64,000 nt of DNA from Mesorhizobium sp. B2-3-4 (lineage in GTDB: Bacteria; Pseudomonadota; Alphaproteobacteria; Rhizobiales; Rhizobiaceae), in assembly GCF_006442315.1 (NCBI RefSeq), contig NZ_VFVY01000023.1, positions 1 through 64,000 of the forward strand, in the 5' to 3' direction. This document shows, piece by piece, positions 17,498 through 25,234 of this stretch (position 1 is the first letter of the stretch; each line of letters starts with the position of its first letter). The notes below the pieces were generated by a model. The model was not told the origin of the DNA. It worked only from the letters and a program-made list of their open reading frames with translations, and searched no databases. Made by a program: the position numbers and the translations under genes.

Positions 17498-18490
17498 ATG
17501 CGCATTGCAATCATCGGACAGCAGGCCTTCGGCAAAAGCGTGCTTGAAGCCTTCCTGGCGCGCGGCGACGAGATCGCCGGCGTCTTCTGCGCCCCTGAAA
17601 AGCCCGGCTCCAGGCCCGACCCGCTGCGCCTCGCGGCCGAAGAGCACGGCCTGAAATTGTTCCAGCTGCCGAGCCTGAAGGGCGAAGCGGCCGAGACGGC
17701 GCTGCGCGAACTCGACGTGGAGTTGGCGGTCATGGCCTACGTCCTGCAGTTCGCCCCGCAGAGCTTCGTCAACATCCCCAAGCATGGCACCATCCAGTAT
17801 CACCCCTCGCTGCTGCCGAAGTATCGTGGTCCGAGCTCGATCAACTGGCCGCTGATCAAGGGTGACGGCCAGACCGGCCTCACCATCTTCCGCCCGACCG
17901 ACGGTCTCGACGAAGGCCCGGTGCTGCTGCAGGTCACCGTCGGCATCGGCCCGGAGGACACGCTCGGCAGCGTCTATTTCGACCGGCTGTTCCCGCTCGG
18001 CGTCCAGGCCATGCTCGACGCCGCCGATCTCGTCGTCGCCGGCAAGCACCAGGAAATCCCGCAGGACGAATCCCAGGCGAGCTATGAGGGCTGGTGCAAG
18101 GACGCCGAGGCGAGGATCAACTGGAACAGCCATATCGACACCATCCACAACCTCATTCGCGGCTGCGATCCGGCGCCTGGCGCCTGGACGACGGTGAACG
18201 GCGAGAAAGTCCGCCTGTTCGAAGTCAGGAAACATGTGGCCCGCAAGTTCGCCGACGTAGTCGGCAAGCCGGGCGAGATCAGTTGGGTTGGCGAGAAAAG
18301 CCTGCAGGTCACCGTCCAGGGCGGCAATCTCGAAATTTTCAAGGTCCGCACCGAAAGCGGGGCAAAGATGTCCGGCGCCGAATTCGCCCGGTCGAAAGGC
18401 CTGCTGGCCGGTTCGAAACTGGGGACCGACGCCCCGGCGGCAAAGCCGGCAGCACCGGCCAAGGCCGAACGGAACGTCGCCGACGCCTGA
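17498..18490 (+). CDS. formyltransferase family protein (Fmt/FDH hydrolase-domain like)
   Basis: A 330-residue protein with an N-terminal formyltransferase fold (1-200) and an Fmt C-terminal domain (205-305). The catalytic signature HPSLLP starts at His102, and Asp138 in LDEGP follows 36 residues later, the same spacing as in Fmt and in the hydrolase domain of 10-formyltetrahydrofolate dehydrogenase. The C-terminal domain keeps INWNSHID..IRGCDPAPGAWT. After residue 305 comes an Ala/Pro-rich tail with no carrier-protein domain. It is paired with an ALDH and not with def, so it is probably not the initiator-tRNA formyltransferase. Likely 10-formyl-THF hydrolase or deformylating partner of the ALDH. 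Confidence 0.82.
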   Translation: MRIAIIGQQAFGKSVLEAFLARGDEIAGVFCAPEKPGSRPDPLRLAAEEHGLKLFQLPSLKGEAAETALRELDVELAVMAYVLQFAPQSFVNIPKHGTIQYHPSLLPKYRGPSSINWPLIKGDGQTGLTIFRPTDGLDEGPVLLQVTVGIGPEDTLGSVYFDRLFPLGVQAMLDAADLVVAGKHQEIPQDESQASYEGWCKDAEARINWNSHIDTIHNLIRGCDPAPGAWTTVNGEKVRLFEVRKHVARKFADVVGKPGEISWVGEKSLQVTVQGGNLEIFKVRTESGAKMSGAEFARSKGLLAGSKLGTDAPAAKPAAPAKAERNVADA

Positions 18491-18513
18491 TCGCAACCGA
18501 GTGACAGGAAAGA

Positions 18514-18535
18514 CCGGCGGGCTCAGGCCCGCCGG
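18514..18535. terminator. bidirectional hairpin overlapping the patatin stop codon
   Basis: A perfect 9-base-pair stem (CCGGCGGGC / GCCCGCCGG) with loop TCAG, placed 24 bases after the formyltransferase stop. The loop and right arm contain the stop codon of the opposing patatin-like gene, so the hairpin may end transcripts from both sides. There is no long T-run, so its efficiency as an intrinsic terminator is uncertain. Confidence 0.55.
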
Positions 18536-19653
18536 CGCTCGGCCTGCGGGTTCTTGCGCACGGCGAGAAATTCCTTGACGCGGCGGCCGGGTGCGGGACC
18601 GCGCACCGGCTTGAAACCGTCATCGAGTTCGCCGGAAAGATCGAGCGTGGCGTGCTTGCCGACGGCATCGTAATTCTCCTCCAGCCAGTCGCTGGCCGCG
18701 GTGCGGCCAAGGTCGCGCAAATAGGTCAGGAAGGCCCATTCGGCATTGACCTTCGAGGAGGCCGACAGATCCTTGAACGCCTCATCGGCATCGATGCGAT
18801 GCATGCGGATGTCGCGGTATTCTCCATGCGGCAGGCGGCCGGCGGCGATCAGTTCCTTGACGAAGGCGATCGAGCGGAATTCGCGCAGCAGCCCGGCATT
18901 GAACGTGATCTCGGCGATACGGTTCTGGATCTCGTTGGCGCTTCTCGGTGTCCCCTCGCGCACCACCGGATTGATCTGCACCAGAAGCACGTCCTCGGTG
19001 GCCGCCGTCTTGAAGAACGGATAGAGCGCCGGATTGCCGCCATAGCCGCCGTCCCAATAGGGCACGCCCTTGATCTCCACGGCGCGGAACAATTGCGGCA
19101 GGCATGCCGAGGCCATCACCGTGTCGAGATCGATCTCGCCGTCAGAAAAGACACGCAATTGACCCGTCTCGACATTGGTCGCCGAGATGAACAGTTCCAT
19201 CGACTTGCAGGCGTGGACATTCCTGAAGTCGATCTCCTGCGCTACCACGTCACGCAGCGGGTTGAGGCCGAGCGGATTGGCGACGTAAGGCGAGAACACC
19301 CGAGACATGGTGTCGAAGAAGACATAGCCCGGCGTGTTCTCGATCGACCAGTTGCCCCAGGCGACATCCCATGGCATGCGCTGTACCGGGCTGAACCGGC
19401 CCTTCGCCGCCACGGCGCGCCAGAAATCGTCCAGCTTCTTGCGCGCGCCCTCGACCCCGCCGCGCACGAAACCATCGGCCAGGGCGACCGCGTTCATGGC
19501 GCCGGCGCTGGTGCCGGATACCGCCGCGATCTCCAGCCTGCCGTCTTCCAGCAGCCGGTCGAGCACACCCCAGGAGAAGGCGCCGTGCGAGCCGCCGCCC
19601 TGGAGCGCGATGTTGATCTTCTTCTTTTCCTCCGCCTTGCCGTTCTTCGTTAT
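18523..19653 (-). CDS. patatin-like phospholipase family protein (apparent ATA start)
   Basis: A 376-residue serine acyl hydrolase of the patatin family. The oxyanion loop GGGSHGAF (18-25), the nucleophile elbow GTSAG with Ser48, and the DGGYGG catalytic aspartate motif form the Ser-Asp dyad set. The first ATG/GTG/TTG in frame is a GTG at 19566, which would remove the oxyanion loop. Upstream of it the frame is open only to a TAA, and the sole plausible start there is ATA at 19653, five bases after AGGA. I therefore annotate ATA as start; a start-codon mutation is the alternative. A role in membrane lipid turnover or PHB-granule-associated hydrolysis is possible. Confidence 0.78.
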   Translation of the reverse strand: MTKNGKAEEKKKINIALQGGGSHGAFSWGVLDRLLEDGRLEIAAVSGTSAGAMNAVALADGFVRGGVEGARKKLDDFWRAVAAKGRFSPVQRMPWDVAWGNWSIENTPGYVFFDTMSRVFSPYVANPLGLNPLRDVVAQEIDFRNVHACKSMELFISATNVETGQLRVFSDGEIDLDTVMASACLPQLFRAVEIKGVPYWDGGYGGNPALYPFFKTAATEDVLLVQINPVVREGTPRSANEIQNRIAEITFNAGLLREFRSIAFVKELIAAGRLPHGEYRDIRMHRIDADEAFKDLSASSKVNAEWAFLTYLRDLGRTAASDWLEENYDAVGKHATLDLSGELDDGFKPVRGPAPGRRVKEFLAVRKNPQAERRRA

Positions 19654-19808
19654 GGCGTTCCTGTTATCCTGATGCGCCGGCCTGCCCCAACGTTACGGGA
19701 AGGGAGCAATTGTCGCCGACTTATGTTGCAATGCAGCATATAAGGATGGACCAAGGCAAGAACACGAACACGGTCGCGTGATCACATGAAATTTCGGTCA
19801 TGCGAAAA

Positions 19809-19833
19809 GCCCCTCCGCTGCATGCGGAGAGGC
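19809..19833 (-). terminator. terminator-like hairpin after citrate synthase homolog
   Basis: A 10-base-pair stem with one mismatch (GCCCCTCCGC / GCGGAGAGGC) and loop TGCAT, followed on the minus strand by TTTTCGC, 27 bases beyond the stop of the citrate-synthase-family gene at 19860. Confidence 0.6.
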
Positions 19834-19859
19834 CGTACGGTTCGAAACAGACCTGAACC

Positions 19860-20948
19860 CTAGGCGACGAGTTCCGGCACCGGGCCGACATAGCGCGATT
19901 GCGGACGGATCAGCCGTCCTGTCGTCTGCTGCTCGCGCGCATGCGCGATCCAGCCGGCAACACGTCCGGCTGCAAACACGTTGCTGAAAGCCTGTGGCGG
20001 GAAACCCGCCGCTTCCAGCACCAGCGCCGTGTAGAACTCGACGTTGGTCTGCAGCGAACGCTGCGGCTTGGCGATCCGAAGCACTTCGAGCGCCGTCTGC
20101 TCGACCGTCTCGGCGAAGGCCAGCCTGCGGCCGGTTTCACCCTCGCCGCCCAGCTTGCGCACCACCGCTTTCAGCACATCGGCGCGCGGGTCGCGCACCC
20201 GATAGATGCGATGGCCGAAGCCCATGATGCGCCGGCCTTGCGCGATCTCGTTACGCAGCCAGCCGGCCGCGTCGCCATGCGCGGCGATGGCATCGAGCAT
20301 CTCGATGACCGGGCCGGGCGCGCCGCCATGCAGCGGCCCCTTGAGTGCGCCAAGACCGGCAAGCACCGATGACGTCAGGCCGGCCTGCGTCGAGGCAACC
20401 ACGCGCGTGGCGAAGGTCGAGGCGTTGAGGCCGTGGTCGCAGACCGTCACCAGATAGGTGTCGAGCGCCCTGGCCAGATCGGGCGACGGAACCGATCCCT
20501 CGAGCATTCGCAACATGTCGGCGGCATGGTCTGCCTTGCTGTCGGGTGCGACCGGCTGCTCGCCGCGCCCCACGCGCAAGAGCGCCGGCGTCAGCACGGC
20601 GGGCGCCGCGATCAGCCGCAAGGCATCCGTCAGCGTCTCGCCATCCGGCAGCAACGCCATGCCGGCGCGCATGGCACTGTAGACGTCAAGCGGCGCCAGC
20701 AAGGGCAGCGCAGACGCGAGCCGGTCGAACACCCCGACGCGTGCCTCACCCAGCATTGCCGCCAGTCCGACATCATCGGGCAGATCGTCGAAGAACCCGT
20801 CAAGCAGCAGGCGCACGACCTGAGCATAACTCCATCGCCCACCCAGTTCGCCAAGCGAATAGCCACGGATCGTCAGGCGGCCGCCCAGACCATCCACGTC
20901 GGACAGCACCGTTTCGGCTGCCACCACATCGTCGAGCCCATTCGCCAT
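19860..20948 (-). CDS. citrate synthase family protein (no HTH)
   Basis: A 362-residue member of the citrate/2-methylcitrate synthase family, shorter than the classical GltA of about 430 residues. Active-site histidines are visible in VTVCDHGLNAST, LKGPLHGGAPG and IMGFGHRIYRVRDPRA, and an aspartate lies near the C-terminus in the NVEFYTALVL region where the family often has D, here E; this may alter activity. The chosen ATG has AAGGAGA at seven bases; an in-frame ATG at 21008 would extend it by 20 residues without a clear binding site. It is divergent from a second family member with a DNA-binding domain, across a short region with three ATCAAT repeats. Confidence 0.85.
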   Translation of the reverse strand: MANGLDDVVAAETVLSDVDGLGGRLTIRGYSLGELGGRWSYAQVVRLLLDGFFDDLPDDVGLAAMLGEARVGVFDRLASALPLLAPLDVYSAMRAGMALLPDGETLTDALRLIAAPAVLTPALLRVGRGEQPVAPDSKADHAADMLRMLEGSVPSPDLARALDTYLVTVCDHGLNASTFATRVVASTQAGLTSSVLAGLGALKGPLHGGAPGPVIEMLDAIAAHGDAAGWLRNEIAQGRRIMGFGHRIYRVRDPRADVLKAVVRKLGGEGETGRRLAFAETVEQTALEVLRIAKPQRSLQTNVEFYTALVLEAAGFPPQAFSNVFAAGRVAGWIAHAREQQTTGRLIRPQSRYVGPVPELVA

Positions 20949-21003
20949 AGACATGTCTCCTTGAAGCTTTTCGGGATCGGAGATAAGGCTGGGGAACGTT
21001 TCC

Positions 21004-21028
21004 ATCAATCTTGATCAATAGAATCAAT
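21004..21028. promoter_or_regulatory. three phased ATCAAT repeats between divergent citrate synthase genes
   Basis: ATCAAT occurs at 21004-21009, 21014-21019 and 21023-21028, so copies repeat every 9-10 bases on one face of the helix; the middle one is inside a TTGATCAA palindrome (21011-21018). The array lies immediately upstream of the helix-turn-helix citrate synthase homolog and within the 5' region of the divergent gene. It looks like an operator; that the adjacent HTH protein binds it is inference. Confidence 0.5.
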
Positions 21029-21041
21029 ATCAGAGCCGAAA

Positions 21042-22181
21042 ATGTCGGAATGGTTGTCGCGGGACGAAGCGTTGGAGAGGCTTCGGGTGAGGCCGCAGAC
21101 GCTTTATGCCTATGTCAGCCGGGGGCGCGTCGGCATGCGGCCGGACCGCGCCGATCCGCGCCGCAGCGAGTATCGCGCCGACGACATCGCCGCGCTGGCG
21201 ACACGGCGCGCACGCGGGCGAAGCCCCTCGGCCATCGCCGAAAGCGCGATTGCCTGGGGTGAGCCATCGATCGCCACCGCGATTTCGACCGTCTGGCACG
21301 GCCAGCTCATCTATCGGGGCCAGGACGCCGTTGCGCTGTCGGACCATGCAACGCTGGAAGAGACCGCCGGGCTGCTTTGGGTCCTGCCTGAAGCGGTCCG
21401 TTTCCAGGCGCCAACGGAGTCATCGCCCCGGATCGGTCGTGCCTTCGCCTTTGAGCAACTCGCGCTGCTTGCCGGCCAGGCGCGGCCCTCGCTTGGACGC
21501 AGTGCCGCCTCGCTATGCGCCGACGCGGCGCATGCGATCGGCGTGCTGGCCGGCGCCCTCGGTGCCGAGGCGGGGCCGGATCCGGTGCATCGGCGACTGG
21601 CGCGAGGCTGGTCGGTGGGTGATGACGGCGCGGTCGCGATCCGGCGCGCCCTTGTGCTGCTCGCCGATCACGAACTCAACGCCTCGACCTTCGCAGCCCG
21701 CGTCGCGGCCTCGACCGGCGCGCCACCCGCCGCCTGCCTGCTGGCGGGTCTGGCGACACTGTCCGGCCCACGCCACGGCGGTGCCGGCGAAGCGGTGATG
21801 CAGCTTGCCGAAGACGCGGCGCGGCATGGAGCCGATGCCACGATCCGGCGCTGGCTCGGTCATGACCGGCCGCTGCCCGGGTTCGGCCATCCGCTTTATG
21901 CCGAGGGCGATCCCCGGGCGACCGCGCTTCTGGCGGCCATCGACAACAATGACGAGACATTGCGGTCGCTGGAAAAAGCGGCCATTGCCGCGACCGGCGC
22001 CCCGGCGAATATCGATTTCGCCCTGGCCGTGCTGACGCGCGGCCTTGGCCTGCCGCATGATGCGCCGTTCCACTTGTTCGCGCTGGCACGCAGTGTCGGT
22101 TGGGCCGCCCACATGGTCGAACAGATAGCGAGCGGCAGCATCATACGGCCGCGCGGCCGCTATGAGGGTTTGCTGCCCTGA
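21042..22181 (+). CDS. citrate synthase family protein with N-terminal helix-turn-helix
   Basis: A 379-residue two-part protein. Residues 1-55 look like a MerR/excisionase-type DNA-binding domain (WLSRDEALERLRVRPQTLYAYVSRG, then a basic wing RPDRADPRRSEYRADD). From about residue 85 to the end is a citrate-synthase fold with the catalytic-type histidines in LLADHELNAST, LSGPRHGGA and GFGHPLY and the aspartate in NIDFALAVL. So the catalytic set appears intact together with a DNA-binding module. It is divergent from a plain citrate synthase homolog. It could be an enzyme that also represses its own region in response to acetyl-CoA or oxaloacetate; this is inference. Confidence 0.85.
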   Translation: MSEWLSRDEALERLRVRPQTLYAYVSRGRVGMRPDRADPRRSEYRADDIAALATRRARGRSPSAIAESAIAWGEPSIATAISTVWHGQLIYRGQDAVALSDHATLEETAGLLWVLPEAVRFQAPTESSPRIGRAFAFEQLALLAGQARPSLGRSAASLCADAAHAIGVLAGALGAEAGPDPVHRRLARGWSVGDDGAVAIRRALVLLADHELNASTFAARVAASTGAPPAACLLAGLATLSGPRHGGAGEAVMQLAEDAARHGADATIRRWLGHDRPLPGFGHPLYAEGDPRATALLAAIDNNDETLRSLEKAAIAATGAPANIDFALAVLTRGLGLPHDAPFHLFALARSVGWAAHMVEQIASGSIIRPRGRYEGLLP

Positions 22182-22199
22182 CAGCAGGCGCCAGCTGCG

Positions 22200-23210
22200 T
22201 CAGCCGGAATTGACGTTTGTCCCGAACCGCGCCCGGTAGGCGGCCGGCGTCGTGGCGAATTGCCGACGGAAGTGATGCCGCAACGTCGCGGCCGCGCCGA
22301 AGCCGGCGGTCTCGGCAATATGGTCGATCGGCATATCAGTGTCTTCCAGCAGCGTGCGCGCGCGCGAAAGCCGTTCGGAAAGCAGCCAGCGCGCCGGCGT
22401 GACCCCGGTGGCGGCGGCGAACCGGCGCAGGAATGTCCGCTCGCTCATCCCGGCCAGACCAGCCAGGATGGCGACGGGATAGTCGGCGCAAATGTCTGCA
22501 CGCATTTTGTCGATCAGCGGTCCAAGCCGGCTGCGTTCATGAAGCTCGGGCACCGAACGCTCGACATACTGCGCCTGGCCGCCATCGCGGTGCGGCGGCA
22601 CGACCAGGCGACGCGCCACCATGTTGGCCGCCTTGGTGCCGAAGTCGCGGCGCACCAGGTGCAGGCAGAGATCGATGCCTGCCGCACTGCCGGCCGATGT
22701 CAGGACATTGCCCTCGTCGATGTACAAGACATCCGCCACCACGGTGATATCAGGGTATCGCTCCATCAATTTTTCGCCGTAGCGCCAATGCGTGGTCGCC
22801 TTCTTGCCTTTGAGCAGGCCGGCTGCGGCAAGCACGAAGACGCCCGAGCAGATGGAAAGAACCCGTGCGCCTCGTGCGCTGGCCTTGCGAAGCGCTTCGA
22901 TCAGCAGCGCCGGCACCGGACAATCCACGCCGCGCCATCCAGGTACGATCACCGTGCCGGCTTCACCGATCAGGTCCGGTCCACCGTCGGCAAGGACACG
23001 CACGCCGCCCATCGCGCGCATTTCACCGGCGTCGATACCGGCGACGGCAAAACGGTACCAGTCCGGGCCCATTTCAGGCCTGGGCAGGCCGAACACCTCG
23101 GCCGCCACGCCGAACTCGAACGTGCAGAGCCCGTCATAGGCGATTGCCACAACAAGCCGGTTGCTGGCGGGTGGATTGGCCGGGGATGGATTGGCGAGAC
23201 GGTTTGGCAT
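22200..23210 (-). CDS. GlxA family transcriptional regulator (DJ-1/PfpI plus AraC)
   Basis: A 336-residue regulator with an N-terminal DJ-1/PfpI amidotransferase-like domain (about 15-190; the nucleophile-elbow segment is LSICSGVFVLAAAG, where the cysteine of the family is kept) and a C-terminal AraC helix-turn-helix pair (about 235-330, MSERTFLRRFAAATGVTPARWLL and HIAETAGFGAAATLRHHFRRQF). Such proteins often act on quaternary amine or amino acid catabolism, but the ligand here is unknown. The start chosen is the ATG at 23210; the frame continues 39 codons upstream into the promoter. Divergent from the rhodanese gene. Confidence 0.92.
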   Translation of the reverse strand: MPNRLANPSPANPPASNRLVVAIAYDGLCTFEFGVAAEVFGLPRPEMGPDWYRFAVAGIDAGEMRAMGGVRVLADGGPDLIGEAGTVIVPGWRGVDCPVPALLIEALRKASARGARVLSICSGVFVLAAAGLLKGKKATTHWRYGEKLMERYPDITVVADVLYIDEGNVLTSAGSAAGIDLCLHLVRRDFGTKAANMVARRLVVPPHRDGGQAQYVERSVPELHERSRLGPLIDKMRADICADYPVAILAGLAGMSERTFLRRFAAATGVTPARWLLSERLSRARTLLEDTDMPIDHIAETAGFGAAATLRHHFRRQFATTPAAYRARFGTNVNSG

Positions 23211-23296
23211 AATCTTGACGCTATATGGCAAAGCTGCCAACTGCAATTGCCCGGCTCGGTGCGTTACGTCTGCTCCATCAGCGATGGAGAAACCTG

Positions 23297-23716
23297 ATGA
23301 GCCATGTGACAGACGTACCGGCGGCATCGCCGGAAATTGCCCGGGACCACTTCCTGCGCCGGCTTTCGGTCGAGACCGACTGCTCCGACGTCGCCGCGTC
23401 CCTGCGCGGCGGAGAGCCGGACTTCGTGCTCCTGCACGTGGTCGGGTCGCCGCAGGCCTATGAACGCCGCCACGTGCCGGGCGCGCGGCATCTGCCGCAC
23501 CGCGACATCTCTGCCGAGCGGATGGGAGAATGGCCGGCCGGCACGCTGTTCGTGGTCTATTGCGCCGGCCCGCATTGCAATGGCGCGGACCGGGCGGCGT
23601 TCAAGCTGGCCGGCCTCGGCCTGCCGGTCAAGATCATGATCGGTGGCATTACCGGCTGGCAGGATGAGGATCTCCCTTTCGCTTCGGGCAAGGAGCCTGG
23701 CGTTCTGCGTCCATGA
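23297..23716 (+). CDS. rhodanese-like domain protein
   Basis: A single-domain, 139-residue rhodanese-like sulfurtransferase. The domain covers about residues 20-135, with the active-site cysteine in the loop VVYCAGPHCNGADRAA and the conserved GGITGWQDE near the end. The loop is longer and has an extra cysteine four residues on, similar to proteins placed next to GlxA-type regulators, which may therefore control it. A GGAGA ribosome binding site precedes the ATG. It overlaps an alternative start of the downstream GNAT gene by four bases, suggesting coupled translation. Confidence 0.87.
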   Translation: MSHVTDVPAASPEIARDHFLRRLSVETDCSDVAASLRGGEPDFVLLHVVGSPQAYERRHVPGARHLPHRDISAERMGEWPAGTLFVVYCAGPHCNGADRAAFKLAGLGLPVKIMIGGITGWQDEDLPFASGKEPGVLRP

Positions 23717-23763
23717 TGGTCACTGTGGATCCAAGCATCCTCGACAGGAGAGGACAGAAAGAC

Positions 23764-24231
23764 ATGTCCAAGGCCGCGATGATCGTGCGTCCGTTCGCGC
23801 GGCAGGATGTCGGCGCGGTGCTCGCCTTGATGCAGGCCCTGGCGGTCTTCGAGGGCTATGACGACAAATTCCGCGTCACCGAGGCCGATGTCATCGAGCA
23901 TGGGCTGGGGCCATCGCCCCGCTTCGGCGTGTTGGTGGCTGAGGTCGACAACGAGATAACAGGCATTGCCGTTCATTATCTCATCCCCTGGACCTACGAC
24001 CTGAAGCCGGTCGTCGTCCTCAAGGAACTCTATGTGGCCGAGTCGGCTCGCGGCATGTCTGTCGGCCACGCCCTTGTGACACGGCTCCGCGATCATGCCG
24101 TCGGCATCGGCGCATCCGCCGTCAAATGGACGGTGCTGAGATCCAACATGCCGGCCAAGGCCTTCTATCGCTCGCTCGGCGCGCGGGCGGATGAAATCTG
24201 GGATCCCTGGCTGTTGACCATCGACGGATAG
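23764..24231 (+). CDS. GNAT family N-acetyltransferase
   Basis: A 155-residue acetyltransferase of the GNAT fold. The acetyl-CoA binding segment is LKELYVAESARGMSVGHALVTRL (split here from the standard R/Q-x-x-G-x-G/A by a G-M-S-V-G form), followed by the conserved Asn/Tyr region SNMPAKAFYRSLGAR. Resembles polyamine or diamine acetyltransferases (SSAT-like) by its length and the VFEGYDD start. I chose the ATG after AGGAGAGGA; an upstream ATG at 23713 overlapping the rhodanese stop would add 17 residues. Probably in an operon with the rhodanese. Confidence 0.85.
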   Translation: MSKAAMIVRPFARQDVGAVLALMQALAVFEGYDDKFRVTEADVIEHGLGPSPRFGVLVAEVDNEITGIAVHYLIPWTYDLKPVVVLKELYVAESARGMSVGHALVTRLRDHAVGIGASAVKWTVLRSNMPAKAFYRSLGARADEIWDPWLLTIDG

Positions 24232-24330
24232 GGCGCGAACAGACTTCGCCGGCCCTCAGGCGCAGCGCTTGACGGTTCTCGTCATCGATCTGTCAGGCTG
24301 GCGACCTGCGTTCGGCGAAACGTCGGCCGC

Positions 24331-24939
24331 TCACGACATCGTGTCGAGCTTGCGCTGCATGGCCGCGATCTGATCCTTCAGCAATTGAAGATCGTCCGGC
24401 TTTTCCGGCGCTTCCTTTCTCGGCGGCTCCGCGGGAGCCGCGGCAGGCGCCGAGCCGGCCGGCGGAAAAGGCGTGAACAGCCGCATCGCGTTCTGGAACA
24501 TTTCCATGTTGCGCCGTGTCTGTTCTTCCAGCGCCTTCATCGGCGTCGCCATCTTCATCACATCGAGCGGCGACTTGCCGATAGCTCCCTTCATCTGCTC
24601 GCGGAACCGCTCCTGCTCCTTGGAGAAGGCGATCATCGACTGTTCGAGGAAACTCGGCACGATCATCTGCATCTGATCGCCGTAGAAGGCGATCAGCTGG
24701 CGCAGGAACGGGATCGGCAGCATGTTCTGCCCGTCCTTGTTCTCCAGCTCGAAAATGATCTGCGTCAGCACCGGATGGGTGATGTCGTCACCGGTCTTGG
24801 CGTCCTGGACGGTGAATTCCTCGCCCTTCTTGACCATCTCGGCCAGATCCTCGAGCGTCACATAAGTGCTCGTCCCCGTATTGTAGAGGCGGCGGTTGGC
24901 GTATTTCTTGATAATGATCGGGTCGTCTTTTGCGGCCAT
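24331..24939 (-). CDS. phaR: polyhydroxyalkanoate synthesis repressor PhaR
   Basis: A 202-residue repressor and PHB-granule sensor. The N-terminal PHB/PHA accumulation regulator DNA-binding domain (8-70) is plain in IIKKYANRRLYNT and YVTLEDLAEMVKKGEEF, followed by the second domain with LRQLIAFYGDQMQMIVPSFLEQSM. The tail is Pro/Ala-rich and then ends in a short coiled coil with LLKDQIAAMQRKLD. The second of two close ATGs has GGGGAGG at correct spacing and was chosen. It represses phasin and pha genes until it binds PHB. Divergent from phaAB with two exact target motifs between. Confidence 0.96.
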   Translation of the reverse strand: MAAKDDPIIIKKYANRRLYNTGTSTYVTLEDLAEMVKKGEEFTVQDAKTGDDITHPVLTQIIFELENKDGQNMLPIPFLRQLIAFYGDQMQMIVPSFLEQSMIAFSKEQERFREQMKGAIGKSPLDVMKMATPMKALEEQTRRNMEMFQNAMRLFTPFPPAGSAPAAAPAEPPRKEAPEKPDDLQLLKDQIAAMQRKLDTMS

Positions 24940-25062
24940 CTGCATCCTCCCCGGACACCGGCACGCCTGAGTAAGCAGCCGGTAACGATTGCGCCCTTTT
25001 TGAGGATATGCGCAAAAGCCTCACAATTCCAAGCGGTTTGTGCAGTGCGGGATCATATAATG

Positions 25063-25094
25063 CTGCATAGCAGGCAAAATATGCTGCGCAGCAG
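25063..25094. promoter_or_regulatory. two PhaR operators (CTGC-N3-GCAG)
   Basis: CTGCATAGCAG (25063-25073) and CTGCGCAGCAG (25084-25094) both match the CTGC-N3/4-GCAG site described for PhaR of Paracoccus denitrificans. Their centres are 21 bases apart, two helical turns, and the flanks are also repeated (ATATAATG and AATATG). They lie 124 bases from the phaR start and 141 bases from phaA, so they can serve autoregulation and control of phaAB. Confidence 0.75.
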
Positions 25095-25234
25095 CGGCCA
25101 TGCCGCCGGCGCGGCGAGATGCAACCTGCTTGCGGCGCATGGGCGCCATGCCGATTTCCGGTTTGACTTGGGGTTGGGAAACGGCAAGAAAAGTCCTCAA
25201 CGGCACAACAACACCTTGAAGTCTGGAGAACAAA

